Source of the DNA: Faecalibacterium sp. UBA1819
GTDB lineage: Bacteria > Bacillota > Clostridia > Oscillospirales > Ruminococcaceae
Reading direction: 5' to 3'
Length of the DNA stretch: 32,983 bases
Assembly (NCBI GenBank): GCA_002315015.1
Contig: DCEX01000012.1
Span: 179,892-212,874 of the forward strand
This document shows, one piece after another, positions 8,514 through 16,596 of this stretch. The position numbers were made by a program, and so were the translations under genes. Every line of letters starts with the position of its first letter. The stretch's first letter is position 1. A model generated the notes under the pieces. That model saw only the letters and a program-made list of their open reading frames with translations. It did no database searches and had not been told where the DNA came from.

Positions 8514-9206
8514 TCATAAACCATCAGAGCGAAAGGCGTTCGGATAGTGACGACGCATGGAACAATAATCGTTGTCGGCAATAATTAAGTGATCTGTTAG
8601 CCGAATATTCACTACCTCTAAGGCGCGAGAAACCGCGATGGTAGTTCCAATATCGTCCGAAGAAGGCAGCGGCAGACCGCGAGGATGATTGTGTGCCAGC
8701 AAAATGGTACTTGCATGCGTGCGAACAGCCTCTTTGACCATTTGTGCCACCGAAATCGGGGCGCCGTTTACAATACCTTCCGACAAAAAGACGCACCCCA
8801 TGGGGCGTTTTTTGTCATCCATCGGAACCATGCAGACGCATTCCGTCATTTTTCCAAAGAACTTCGGCATCAGATATTCCGCCGTTTTTTCCGGTGTATC
8901 CAACACGATGCGCTCATCAATGCGATTATTTAAATAGTAACCACACATTTGAGGGATAAACTTTAGAACAACAGCAGTCGTTTTTCCTACTCCTTTTACC
9001 TGTTGCAGTTCCTCCTCAGGCGCATCCAGTACGAGAGAAAGACTTCCAAATCGCTCAATTAAGCGATGGGCGAGGCCGTTGGTGTCTCCTCGTGCGTGTG
9101 CCAGATACAGCAAAAACTCCAGTGCTTCATGTTCGGCAAAGTGAGATAGGCCCTCATTTAAAAAGCGCTGATACATTCTTTGGCGATGTGCGTCATGCTC
9201 TCCCAT
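8514..9206 (-). CDS. radC: RadC-family JAB/MPN domain protein
   Basis: RadC (YsxA-like) protein of 230 residues. The N-terminus carries a helix-hairpin-helix-like segment (EELQQVKGVGKTTAVVLK, 65-82) and the C-terminal half a JAMM-type metalloprotease fold with HNHPRG (H172, H174) and the distal S-x2-D (D185). The biochemical role is unresolved; the old link to DNA repair is not supported by genetics. Third gene of the minus-strand asd-dapA-radC order, 30 nt after dapA, with GAAAGGTG upstream of the ATG. Confidence 0.92.
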   Translation of the reverse strand: MGEHDAHRQRMYQRFLNEGLSHFAEHEALEFLLYLAHARGDTNGLAHRLIERFGSLSLVLDAPEEELQQVKGVGKTTAVVLKFIPQMCGYYLNNRIDERIVLDTPEKTAEYLMPKFFGKMTECVCMVPMDDKKRPMGCVFLSEGIVNGAPISVAQMVKEAVRTHASTILLAHNHPRGLPLPSSDDIGTTIAVSRALEVVNIRLTDHLIIADNDYCSMRRHYPNAFRSDGL

Positions 9207-9236
9207 GGAAAGACACCTTTCTATTTCAAAATTTCT

Positions 9237-10130
9237 TTACGCGGAAAGCAAGGACAGATTGTTTAAAGCCTGAGCTACGCGCTGTTTTTCTTTGTCGGAA
9301 ATGCCGCCCAAAGGAAGCCGGCATGGGCCGGCGGATAAATGCATCATATTGAGTGCCGCTTTGACAGGCATCGGGCTGACATCACAAAACAATGCTTGAA
9401 TCAACGGCAGATACTCCAGCTGCAATTGCCTGCTCAGTGTGAGATTGCCGTCAAAAAAAGCACGGCACAACCGATGGACCTGACGCGGTACAATATTTGC
9501 CAAAACCGAAATGACGCCTTTTGCGCCAAGCGACATCATGGGCAAAATCTGCTCATCGTTGCCGCAGTAAAGCGTCAAAGAGTCGCCGCACAGATAAGCG
9601 GTGTGTGCAATGTCTGAAAAATTGCCTGATGCTTCTTTCGCCCCAACAATGTAAGGGTGCTGTGCCAGCTTGGCATATGTTTCGGGACGAATCGACATGC
9701 CGGTGCGAGAGGGAACATTATACACAATACACGGAATCTGTGCGGCATCGGCAATGGCAAAAAAGTGGCGTTCTAAGCCGGCAGCATTGGTTTTGTTGTA
9801 GTATGGTGTGACAAGCAGCAATCCATCTGCGCCAAGCGCTGCCGCGCGTTTTGACATTTCGATTGCGTGGGCAGTATCGTTGGAGCCTGTTCCGGCAAGC
9901 ACCGGAACACGCCCCGAAACGATGTCAACTGCCGTTTGAATCACTTTCAAATGTTCTCGAACGGTGAGTGTGGAAGATTCACCGGTTGTTCCGCACACGA
10001 CAATCGCGTCGGTTTCCTGTGTGATTTGTCTTTCCAGAAGAGATTTTAAAGCCGAAAAATGAATTGAACCATCCTGGTGCATCGGCGTAATAAGCGCCAC
10101 AGCCGAGCCCGTAAACAATACTGGTTTCAT
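9237..10130 (-). CDS. dapA: 4-hydroxy-tetrahydrodipicolinate synthase
   Basis: Condenses pyruvate with aspartate semialdehyde, the committed step to diaminopimelate, lysine and spore dipicolinate. The 297-residue TIM barrel shows TTGES at 48-52, the catalytic tyrosine in IVYNVPSRTG (Y137) and the Schiff-base lysine in IVGAKEASGN (K165). All key residues are present. It lies 74 nt downstream of asd, which supplies its substrate. No strong ribosome binding site is visible before the ATG at 10130. Confidence 0.95.
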   Translation of the reverse strand: MKPVLFTGSAVALITPMHQDGSIHFSALKSLLERQITQETDAIVVCGTTGESSTLTVREHLKVIQTAVDIVSGRVPVLAGTGSNDTAHAIEMSKRAAALGADGLLLVTPYYNKTNAAGLERHFFAIADAAQIPCIVYNVPSRTGMSIRPETYAKLAQHPYIVGAKEASGNFSDIAHTAYLCGDSLTLYCGNDEQILPMMSLGAKGVISVLANIVPRQVHRLCRAFFDGNLTLSRQLQLEYLPLIQALFCDVSPMPVKAALNMMHLSAGPCRLPLGGISDKEKQRVAQALNNLSLLSA

Positions 10131-10204
10131 ACGGCATTCGCTCGCTTTCTGTCAAGAACGTGCTGATAAGCAATCGGCATAAAAAAATACAAATAAAAGG
10201 GGAC

Positions 10205-11293
10205 TTATTCTGTGCGGTCAAAATAGCCCTTTGCAGCCAAGAGCTCCGCCAGCAGAACTGCGCCGCCCGCAGCACCTCTCAAAGTGTTATGCGACAGACA
10301 AACAAATTTATAGTCGTACTGGGTGTCAGGACGCAGTCTGCCGATGCAGACAGCCATTCCGTTTTCGGTGTTGCGGTCTAAGCGAGTCTGCGGACGGTTT
10401 TCCTCTTCAAAATAGTGCAGGAACTGCTTGGGTGCGCTGGGCAGAGAAAGACGCTGGGCTTCTCCTTCAAATTCCTGCCAAAGTTTTTTAATTTGCTCCT
10501 CAGTGGGGCGGTTGCGGAAACGGGCAAAAACCGCTGCCATATGGCCGTCGGTGCAAGCCACGCGCAAACATTGTGCGGTGAAATGCGGCGTTTTTGCGGG
10601 TACAATGACGCCATTTTCAATATGACCCCACAGCTTTAACGGTTCTTGTTCGCTTTTTTCTTCTTCGCCGCCGATGTAGGGGATGCAGTTATCTACCATT
10701 TCAGGCCATGTTTCAAACGTTTTTCCTGCGCCGGAAATTGCCTGATAAGTGCAAACTAAGCAGTCGGTCAGCTCAAATGCCTGATGCAAGGGGTGCAGTG
10801 CAGGTACATAGCTTTGCAAGGAACAGTTCGACTTTACTGCAATAAAGCCGTGTTTCGTGCCAAGGCGGCTTCTTTGTGCGGGGATAATTTCGATGTGCTG
10901 CGGGTTAATTTCCGGCACAACCATCGGCACGTCCGGTGTTTGACGGTGAGCGCTGTTGTTAGAAACAACGGGGCACTCAGCTTTTGCATAAGCTTCTTCC
11001 AGTGCCTGAATCTCGTGCTTCGGCATATCCACAGCGCAAAAAATAAAATCGACCTTCGATGTGACGGCTGCAATATCCGAAGCATCCAACACCACCATGT
11101 CCTTTGCGGCTTGGGGCATCGGCGTCGGCATAGCCCAGCGCTGTCCCACGGCTTCTTCATAGGTTTTTCCGGCGGACCGAGAAGAAGCGGCAACCGCCGT
11201 CAGCTCAAACCAGGGGTGATTTTCCAGCAAGGATACAAACCGCTGGCCAACCATTCCTGTGGCACCAACCACACCTGCTTTCCATTTTTTCAT
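10205..11293 (-). CDS. asd: Aspartate-semialdehyde dehydrogenase, archaeal/fungal type
   Basis: Reduces aspartyl phosphate to aspartate semialdehyde with NADPH. 362 residues: NADP-binding GATGMVGQRF at 10-19, catalytic cysteine in VKSNCSLQSY (C157), and the C-terminal SHNTLRGAAGGAVLLAELL signature. This branch (archaeal/fungal-like, as opposed to E. coli-type Asd) is known in several Clostridia. First gene of the asd-dapA-radC operon, with an AAAGGAAGT site before the ATG and a consensus promoter at 11415-11443. Confidence 0.93.
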   Translation of the reverse strand: MKKWKAGVVGATGMVGQRFVSLLENHPWFELTAVAASSRSAGKTYEEAVGQRWAMPTPMPQAAKDMVVLDASDIAAVTSKVDFIFCAVDMPKHEIQALEEAYAKAECPVVSNNSAHRQTPDVPMVVPEINPQHIEIIPAQRSRLGTKHGFIAVKSNCSLQSYVPALHPLHQAFELTDCLVCTYQAISGAGKTFETWPEMVDNCIPYIGGEEEKSEQEPLKLWGHIENGVIVPAKTPHFTAQCLRVACTDGHMAAVFARFRNRPTEEQIKKLWQEFEGEAQRLSLPSAPKQFLHYFEEENRPQTRLDRNTENGMAVCIGRLRPDTQYDYKFVCLSHNTLRGAAGGAVLLAELLAAKGYFDRTE

Positions 11294-11377
11294 CTTTCAT
11301 ACTTCCTTTCCTACCCATATTTGCATCCTATGGCAATTTTCGTTTTTTGTGACAAAAATCAAAAAATAAAAGAAAAA

Positions 11378-11396
11378 CCGGCTTGAAAACCGGCCC
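11378..11396 (-). promoter_or_regulatory. Possible attenuator hairpin in the asd leader
   Basis: On the minus strand CCGG and CCGG pair with two extra UU/AA pairs and a bulge, followed by TTTTTCTTTTATTTTTTG. It sits about 12 nt after the predicted asd start point. The stem is short, so this is only a candidate early terminator; the same bases contain the -35 region of the queA promoter. Confidence 0.25.
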
Positions 11397-11411
11397 CGGA
11401 TACAATATAAT
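11383..11411 (+). promoter_or_regulatory. Sigma-A promoter of queA-tgt
   Basis: TTGAAA (11383-11388), a 17-bp spacer, and a perfect TATAAT (11406-11411). Start point expected near 11418, 44 nt before queA. Confidence 0.75.
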
Positions 11412-11414
11412 TAC

Positions 11415-11443
11415 ATATTAGCATCCTATCTATTTATTGTCAA
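11415..11443 (-). promoter_or_regulatory. Sigma-A promoter of asd-dapA-radC
   Basis: On the minus strand TTGACA (11443-11438), a 17-bp spacer and TAATAT (11420-11415). Start point near 11408. It overlaps the queA promoter's start region, facing it. Confidence 0.75.
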
Positions 11444-11461
11444 CGGAGAGAAAATTCTGTC

Positions 11462-12490
11462 ATGCAAAAAAGTGATTTTTATTTTGATTTGCCGCAGGAG
11501 CTGATCGCACAAGAACCTTGTCATCCGCGTGATGCCGCGCGGCTGCTTTGCCTTTCGCGCACAGGCGGCAAAATTGAGCACCGAATCTTTTCCGATTTAA
11601 CCGAGCTGCTCAAGCCCGGCGATCTATTGGTAGTCAATAACTCCAAAGTGCTTCCGGCACGTTTGGTTGGTCATAAGGCTCCCACCGGCGCGGTGTGTGA
11701 GCTGCTTTTATTACGCCAAACAGCAAAAGATGAGTGGGAATGTCTGGCAAAGCCGGGAAAACGTTTGCACGAAGGCAATACCGTTGAATTTGGCGATGGA
11801 ACACTAAAAGCTCAAATTCTGCAAACCAAAGAGGATGGCAATAAGATCGTGCGTTTTTCCTACGACACGGCAACGCTGTACGAAAAACTCGATGCCTTTG
11901 GGAAAATGCCGCTGCCGCCTTACATTCAAAAACAGCTTGAGGATCAAAGTGAATATCAAACTGTTTATGCCAAAGAGCTGGGAAGCGCCGCAGCGCCGAC
12001 AGCTGGGCTTCACTTTACACCTGCATTGATGGAGCGCTTGAAAGAAAAGGGCGTGGAATTTGCACAGGTGACGCTGCATGTGGGGTTAGGGACATTTCGC
12101 CCGGTGAAAGAGGATAATATCCTTGACCATAAAATGCATAGTGAATGGTACAGCATTGATGAAGAGGCGGCAAAACAAATTCAGCAGGCGAAAAGCCGCG
12201 GATCAAGAGTCATTGCTGTGGGGACAACCAGCTGCCGCACGCTGGAAGCGGCAGCCCAGCAGCATGGCGGAATTTGCGCTTGCAGTGGGGATACTGATAT
12301 TTTTATTTATCCCGGCTATCAGTTCCAAGTGATTGACGGCTTGATTACAAACTTTCATTTGCCGGAATCGACTTTGATTATGTTGGTAAGCGCTTTTTGC
12401 GGATATGAAAACACTATGAATGCGTACCGAATTGCTGTGGCCGAAAAATACCGCTTTTTCAGCTTCGGAGACGCAATGCTGATTATTTGA
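11462..12490 (+). CDS. queA: tRNA preQ1(34) S-adenosylmethionine ribosyltransferase-isomerase
   Basis: Transfers and isomerises the ribosyl group of SAM onto preQ1 in tRNA to give epoxyqueuosine. 342 residues, normal length. Family signatures visible: FYFDLPQELIAQEP at the N-terminus, LLVVNNSKVLPARL, GKMPLPPYI, SAAAPTAGLHFT, HVGLGTFRPV and FHLPESTLIMLVSAF. CAACGGAGAG lies upstream of the ATG. tgt follows after 19 nt; the two genes act on the same tRNA position, Tgt inserting preQ1 before QueA acts. Confidence 0.96.
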   Translation: MQKSDFYFDLPQELIAQEPCHPRDAARLLCLSRTGGKIEHRIFSDLTELLKPGDLLVVNNSKVLPARLVGHKAPTGAVCELLLLRQTAKDEWECLAKPGKRLHEGNTVEFGDGTLKAQILQTKEDGNKIVRFSYDTATLYEKLDAFGKMPLPPYIQKQLEDQSEYQTVYAKELGSAAAPTAGLHFTPALMERLKEKGVEFAQVTLHVGLGTFRPVKEDNILDHKMHSEWYSIDEEAAKQIQQAKSRGSRVIAVGTTSCRTLEAAAQQHGGICACSGDTDIFIYPGYQFQVIDGLITNFHLPESTLIMLVSAFCGYENTMNAYRIAVAEKYRFFSFGDAMLII

Positions 12491-12509
12491 GCAAGAAGGG
12501 AAGTCGTCT

Positions 12510-13640
12510 ATGTATCGTTTGCTGAAAAAACAGGGAAAAGCACGCAGGGGAGAGTTTCAAACTGTACATGGTACGGTACAAACCCCGGCGTTTATGAATG
12601 TTGCTACCGCCGCAGCCATCAAAGGCGGGCTTTCGGCGTTAGATTTAAAAGAAAACCATTGTCAGGTAATGCTCTGCAACACCTATCATCTCCATTTGCG
12701 TCCCGGCGATGAAACAGTGGCAAAGTTGGGTGGTTTGCATTCGTTTACCAAATGGAATGGCCCAATTTTAACGGATTCCGGCGGATTTCAAGTATTCAGC
12801 CTTTCTAAACTGCGGAAAATTACAGAGGAAGGCGTTACCTTCGCTTCGCACTTAGACGGAAAGCGTATCTTTATGGGGCCGGAAGAAAGTATGCGCATTC
12901 AGGCCAATCTTGGTTCTACAATTGCCATGGCTTTTGACGAATGTATTGAAAATCCATCTGAGTACAATTACACCAAAAATTCGTGCGCGCGTACCGTTCG
13001 TTGGTTAAAGCGCTGTAAAGACGAGCTGGAACGCTTGAAGCGTGAAAACCTCGCGGTCAACCCGCATCAAATGCTTTTCGGTATTAACCAGGGCTGTTGC
13101 TATGACGATTTGCGCGTGGAACACATGAAGGAAATTGCCGCACTCGATTTAGACGGATACGCCATCGGAGGCTTAGCTGTGGGTGAGCCCAAAGAAGAAA
13201 TGTATCGTGTCATCTCTTTGGTGGAGCCGCACATGCCGGCGGACAAGATTCGCTATCTGATGGGCGTGGGAACGCCCGGCAATATTTTAGAGGCGGTTTA
13301 TCGCGGCGTTGATTTGTTCGACTGTGTTATGCCGAGCCGCAATGCACGTCATGGCCATTTGTTCACATGGAAAGGTATTGTTAACATTAAAAATGCAAAG
13401 TATGAGCTGGATGACAGCCCGCTGGACGAGAACTGCGACTGCGAGTGCTGCCAGAATTTCTCTAAAGCATATCTGCGCCATTTGTTCAAGGCGGATGAAA
13501 TGCTGGGAATGCGCTTGGCAGTCATGCACAATCTGCATTTCTATAATACTTTAATGGAAAAGATTCGCACGGCTCTTGATGAAGACCGCTATGAAGAATT
13601 TTATCAAGAAAATGTCGAGCGCTTGGATACACGCATTTAA
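12510..13640 (+). CDS. tgt: Queuine/preQ1 tRNA-guanine transglycosylase
   Basis: Exchanges guanine-34 of GUN-anticodon tRNAs for preQ1. 376 residues. It has the DSGGFQVFSL substrate-binding motif, GGLAVGE, the nucleophile region DLFDCVMPSR, and a zinc site CDCECC...H near the C-terminus (YLRHLF). All expected residues are present. Second gene of queA-tgt. Confidence 0.96.
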   Translation: MYRLLKKQGKARRGEFQTVHGTVQTPAFMNVATAAAIKGGLSALDLKENHCQVMLCNTYHLHLRPGDETVAKLGGLHSFTKWNGPILTDSGGFQVFSLSKLRKITEEGVTFASHLDGKRIFMGPEESMRIQANLGSTIAMAFDECIENPSEYNYTKNSCARTVRWLKRCKDELERLKRENLAVNPHQMLFGINQGCCYDDLRVEHMKEIAALDLDGYAIGGLAVGEPKEEMYRVISLVEPHMPADKIRYLMGVGTPGNILEAVYRGVDLFDCVMPSRNARHGHLFTWKGIVNIKNAKYELDDSPLDENCDCECCQNFSKAYLRHLFKADEMLGMRLAVMHNLHFYNTLMEKIRTALDEDRYEEFYQENVERLDTRI

Positions 13641-13684
13641 AAGATCTGTGAAAATAGAGAAGGGAAAATTTCAACGCTTTTCCC

Positions 13685-13713
13685 TTGCAAGTTAAACGAA
13701 AATTTGGTATGAT
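13685..13713 (+). promoter_or_regulatory. Extended -10 promoter of yajC
   Basis: TTGCAA (13685-13690), a 17-bp spacer, TATGAT (13708-13713) with TG one base upstream. A 9-bp stem (13660-13668 with 13678-13686) just overlaps the -35; it lacks a T tract and could be a weak tgt terminator. Confidence 0.6.
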
Positions 13714-13784
13714 GATGTAGTATTTGAAAATAGGAGCTGGGCGTTTTTGTTTTCAGGCCCGGTACTCACACAGGAGGAAATGAA

Positions 13785-14117
13785 ATGGATACAAACAGCA
13801 CGCTCGGGTTATTGACTTCAATTATTCCTTTGATTTTAATGGTGGTCGTATTATACTTTTTGATGATTCGTCCGCAAAGCAAAAAGGAAAAAAAGGATAA
13901 AGAGATGCGTAACTCCATCGAGGTAGGCGACGGCATTACCACCATCGGCGGTCTCGTTGGTCGTGTAGCCAGCATCAAAGAGGATACTTTTGTGTTGGAA
14001 ACAGGTTCTGACCGTGTGAAAATTCGCATGAAGCGCTGGGCAATTCAAAGCGTTGAGAAATTGAATATGGACGGTTCTTCCGCGCCGACCGATGCAAAGA
14101 AAGATTCCAAAAAATAA
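13785..14117 (+). CDS. yajC: Preprotein translocase auxiliary subunit YajC
   Basis: Single-pass membrane partner of SecDF. 110 residues with one N-terminal helix (about 9-28, LLTSIIPLILMVVVLYFLMI) followed by the family hallmark RPQSKKEKKDKEMRNSIEVGDGITTIGGLVGRV. Strong CAGGAGG ribosome binding site before the ATG. The position after tgt is conserved across Clostridia and many other bacteria. Confidence 0.95.
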   Translation: MDTNSTLGLLTSIIPLILMVVVLYFLMIRPQSKKEKKDKEMRNSIEVGDGITTIGGLVGRVASIKEDTFVLETGSDRVKIRMKRWAIQSVEKLNMDGSSAPTDAKKDSKK

Positions 14118-14126
14118 TGGCATAAC

Positions 14127-14174
14127 AAAAACACCCCTTGCGTATAGTTTACTATCACGCAGGGGGTGTTTTTT
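14127..14174 (+). promoter_or_regulatory. Terminator-like hairpin that includes the next gene's ribosome binding site
   Basis: ACACCCC (14131-14137) pairs with GGGGTGT (14163-14169); the stem continues with GCGT/ACGC and ATAG/CTAT around TTTA, with small mismatches. The hairpin ends in TTTTTT immediately before the ATG at 14175. The AGGGGG that must serve as ribosome binding site for that ATG is in the 3' arm. It reads both as a yajC terminator and as a translational block. Confidence 0.7.
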
Positions 14175-14594
14175 ATGAAACAAAGAACGTTTGTTCCCAA
14201 AAAGCAGGGAGCAGGATTTGTGATTCACGCATTGATCAGCGCTATCGTGCTTGGCGTGCTATTATGTGCGATGATGGCGGCGTTTTCGGTGTTTTTGTGC
14301 AATACCGATTTTCCCACAAAATTGGTTTCGCCGCTTGCCACCACAGCAGCTGGAATCTGTTTGTTAGCGGCGTCTTTTTTATTTGGATTTTTAGAAAAGC
14401 AGCGCGGTTTGGTACTGGGGCTCGCCTTTGCCTTGGTGTGCAATGTTGTATTATTTGGCGTATCCTTCTTGATGAATGGAATAGTTTACGATACTTCCGC
14501 GCTTTATAAAGCAGCAGCGGTGCTGTGTTTCGGCGCAATGGGCGGCTATTTGGGAATGCTGATGGCAGAACATGCTTCAAAGCTGAGAAGTTAA
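14175..14594 (+). CDS. Small four-helix membrane protein, TIGR04086-like
   Basis: A 139-residue protein with four predicted membrane helices and a basic N-terminus (KQRTFVPKKQG). Length, topology and position directly after yajC match the TIGR04086 family of uncharacterised clostridial membrane proteins; assignment rests mainly on that context. GTG at 14166 is in frame, but ATG 14175 is 8 nt from the AGGGGG (14161-14166) and is preferred. In many Clostridia this gene precedes the six-cysteine peptide scfA; I see no such peptide here. Function unknown. Confidence 0.7.
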   Translation: MKQRTFVPKKQGAGFVIHALISAIVLGVLLCAMMAAFSVFLCNTDFPTKLVSPLATTAAGICLLAASFLFGFLEKQRGLVLGLAFALVCNVVLFGVSFLMNGIVYDTSALYKAAAVLCFGAMGGYLGMLMAEHASKLRS

Positions 14595-14684
14595 AACGGC
14601 AAGAGAGAAGCTAACGAACAAGCCATTGAGAAAGGGCAGTGCCATTTGAAAGAAATACTGCCATAAAAAGAAAGAAGGGGAAAT

Positions 14685-15329
14685 ATGAAAGGCACAAAAC
14701 CACTTTTTCGCACATTTCACCGTCCAAAACTGCGAATAGAACGCGAAGCGCCAAGCTCTTTTGGAGAAGGCGGAGGATGGCAAGCTGTTTTTTTGCTTTC
14801 GGGTATGATCACCGGGGGCTTGTTATTCGCTAAAGCATCCCAGCTTCCAGATGCTTACTTTTCCGCCTTTTTAAGCCAGTACTTTCTCAAATGCCAAAGT
14901 GGGGAAGTGTGGCTGGCGTTTGCAGAAAAGCTTTGTTCGGTTCTTTTCGCGCAAGTGGTGATTTTGCTTTTGGGAACAAGCTGTTTGGGAATGCCGCTTA
15001 TTTTAACAGTTCTCTTGGCAAAAGGAATTGCCGTTGGAAGTGTATTTTCTTTTTTATATGAGCAATCCGGCTTTAAGGGCCTGTTTCTTCACGCAATGAT
15101 TTTTTTGCTGCCGTCTTTTTTGGAAGTGCTTGTCACGTTTTTCTTTTCCAGACAGGCCTGCCAATCCAGCCAAAGGTTATTTCGTACGGCCGTTTTGGGG
15201 CAAACGTATCATCTAACGCAGAGCAGCCACGCGCTCTTTCGTTCTTTTTTTCGGACAACCGCTGTCTTGCTCGCCGCGGCTTGTCTGCAAACGGTGTTAG
15301 CTGTCATTTTCCTGCCCGTTTTTCTTTGA
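14685..15329 (+). CDS. spoIIM: SpoIIM-like sporulation membrane protein
   Basis: A 214-residue protein with five or so hydrophobic segments (about 32-52, 85-110, 115-135, 142-162 and 190-212). The layout, the LLGTSCLGMPLILTVLLAKGIAVGSVFSFLYEQ core and the LLPSFLEVLV segment match the stage II sporulation protein M family. SpoIIM joins SpoIID and SpoIIP in the engulfment machinery. It lies next to a Xer-type recombinase, as spoIIM lies near xerD (ripX) in Bacillus. Strong GAAGGGG site before the ATG. The last 33 nt overlap the convergent recombinase gene. Confidence 0.75.
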   Translation: MKGTKPLFRTFHRPKLRIEREAPSSFGEGGGWQAVFLLSGMITGGLLFAKASQLPDAYFSAFLSQYFLKCQSGEVWLAFAEKLCSVLFAQVVILLLGTSCLGMPLILTVLLAKGIAVGSVFSFLYEQSGFKGLFLHAMIFLLPSFLEVLVTFFFSRQACQSSQRLFRTAVLGQTYHLTQSSHALFRSFFRTTAVLLAAACLQTVLAVIFLPVFL

Positions 15330-16337
15330 GGGCTGAAAATGGACATTGGCAAAAGGGGATGCTTGAGCGGCTTCTTTTAGCTTTGTATCACCTAAATGGG
15401 TATAAATCTCCGTTGTAGAAACATGTGCATGGCCCAAAATCTCTTTGAGTGCCAGCATATCGACATGTCCGCGCTGATACATCATGGTAGCTGCGGTGTG
15501 ACGCAGTTTGTGAACGGAATACCCTTTTCCAGATAGTCCGGCGCTTTGCAAGCAGCGCTCGACAATTTGCTGCACACGCCGCACGGAAATTCGTTTGCCG
15601 GTTTTCTTTGAAACAAATAATGCGTTTTTATCCTTTAAATTAGGCAAAGCCCGCCGGGCAGTCAAAAGGGAAGAGAGCGCGTCTAAACACGCCTTGTTTA
15701 AGTAAACAAGGCGTTCTTTATTGCCTTTGCCAACAATACGAATAGTTTCATCGTCGTTTAAATCGCTGATGTTAATATTCACGAGTTCAGATAAACGCAT
15801 TCCGCAGTTTAAGAATAAAATTAAAATGCAGTAATCTCGTTCGTAAAAATCAGATTGTATATTTTTTAACAAAGCAATGCCTTCGTCAAATGACAGATAT
15901 TTGGGAAGGCTTTTTCTCTTGGCCGGTGTATCAATATCATCTGTGGGATTAACCGACAGCAGTTTCATTTTGTTGCACAGATATTTAAAAAAGCCTTTTA
16001 AGCTGGATAGCTTGCGTGCACGCGCTGAAGGTGAATTTTCGCGCTCTCTGGTTACATAATGCAAAAACTCGTAAATATCTGATGTTGTAATACTGGCGAT
16101 GAATGTGATGTCAATGTCATCCAGTGGAATTTCTTCAAAGCTGTGTGTACCGGCTAAACCGCGAAATTGTTTGATGAACCGAAAGAATGTCCGAAGGTCA
16201 ATGTAATAGCCATTGACTGTTCTTGGCGATAAGCCTCGAATGGTTTCGCTGTCGTACAAAAAGCGTACTACAAGCGGGGGGCAGTCTTTGTAGTCGCCAT
16301 GCTTATTGGGGGTTCGCGGATCCAAGTAGGTACTCAT
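15297..16337 (-). CDS. Xer-type tyrosine site-specific recombinase
   Basis: Tyrosine recombinase of 346 residues. An N-terminal SAM-like core-binding domain (about 20-130) is followed by the catalytic domain. Numbered from the chosen start, the active-site set is complete: R181 (CGMRLSE), K205 (GKGNKER), H276 and R279 (HKLRH), H303 (LGHAHVSTTE) and nucleophile Y312. Two ATGs are in frame: AGGAGG (16347-16352) directly abuts the first (16346) but is 9 nt from the second (16337), which is preferred. Its 3' end overlaps spoIIM by 33 nt tail to tail. It is slightly longer than XerC/XerD (about 300), mainly from the N-terminus and a 30-residue tail. Probably chromosomal Xer; a 28-bp near-perfect palindrome sits just upstream. 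Confidence 0.88.
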   Translation of the reverse strand: MSTYLDPRTPNKHGDYKDCPPLVVRFLYDSETIRGLSPRTVNGYYIDLRTFFRFIKQFRGLAGTHSFEEIPLDDIDITFIASITTSDIYEFLHYVTRERENSPSARARKLSSLKGFFKYLCNKMKLLSVNPTDDIDTPAKRKSLPKYLSFDEGIALLKNIQSDFYERDYCILILFLNCGMRLSELVNINISDLNDDETIRIVGKGNKERLVYLNKACLDALSSLLTARRALPNLKDKNALFVSKKTGKRISVRRVQQIVERCLQSAGLSGKGYSVHKLRHTAATMMYQRGHVDMLALKEILGHAHVSTTEIYTHLGDTKLKEAAQASPFANVHFQPSKKNGQENDS

Positions 16338-16370
16338 TCTTTTCATCCTCCTTTTTGCTCAATATATATA

Positions 16371-16398
16371 AGTTCGCTAAATTAAAATTTAGCGAACT
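16371..16398. repeat. 28-bp palindrome, candidate Xer core site or operator
   Basis: Arms AGTTCGCTAAAT (16371-16382) and ATTTAGCGAACT (16387-16398) are perfect inverted repeats around TAAA. The geometry can be read as two 11-bp recombinase half-sites around a 6-bp centre (TTAAAA), the layout of dif sites. It starts 33 bp upstream of the recombinase start codon and overlaps the region where its promoter should lie. Confidence 0.55.
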
Positions 16399-16596
16399 GT
16401 AGGGAAGCCTTTTTGGGATTTACAAGGATGATTCAATATGATGTTTGATCCATGTTCTGATTGACTGTGTAAATCCGTTTATATGCATAGTTTGGCGTCC
16501 ATTAAAATCAAATTTGATTCGGTATCATTGGATTTTAGAAATTTTGTATCATGTATTTAGATTGCCGTACTGTCCAAATACCTTGTAACGATTCAA

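Noticed and set aside
10784..11386. 200-codon plus-strand ORF opposite asd
   Set aside because: It covers the strong asd gene in antisense and contains no family motif.
11294..11414. Lysine riboswitch in the asd leader
   Set aside because: The leader is only about 115 nt and lacks the five-helix L-box core; only a short hairpin is visible.
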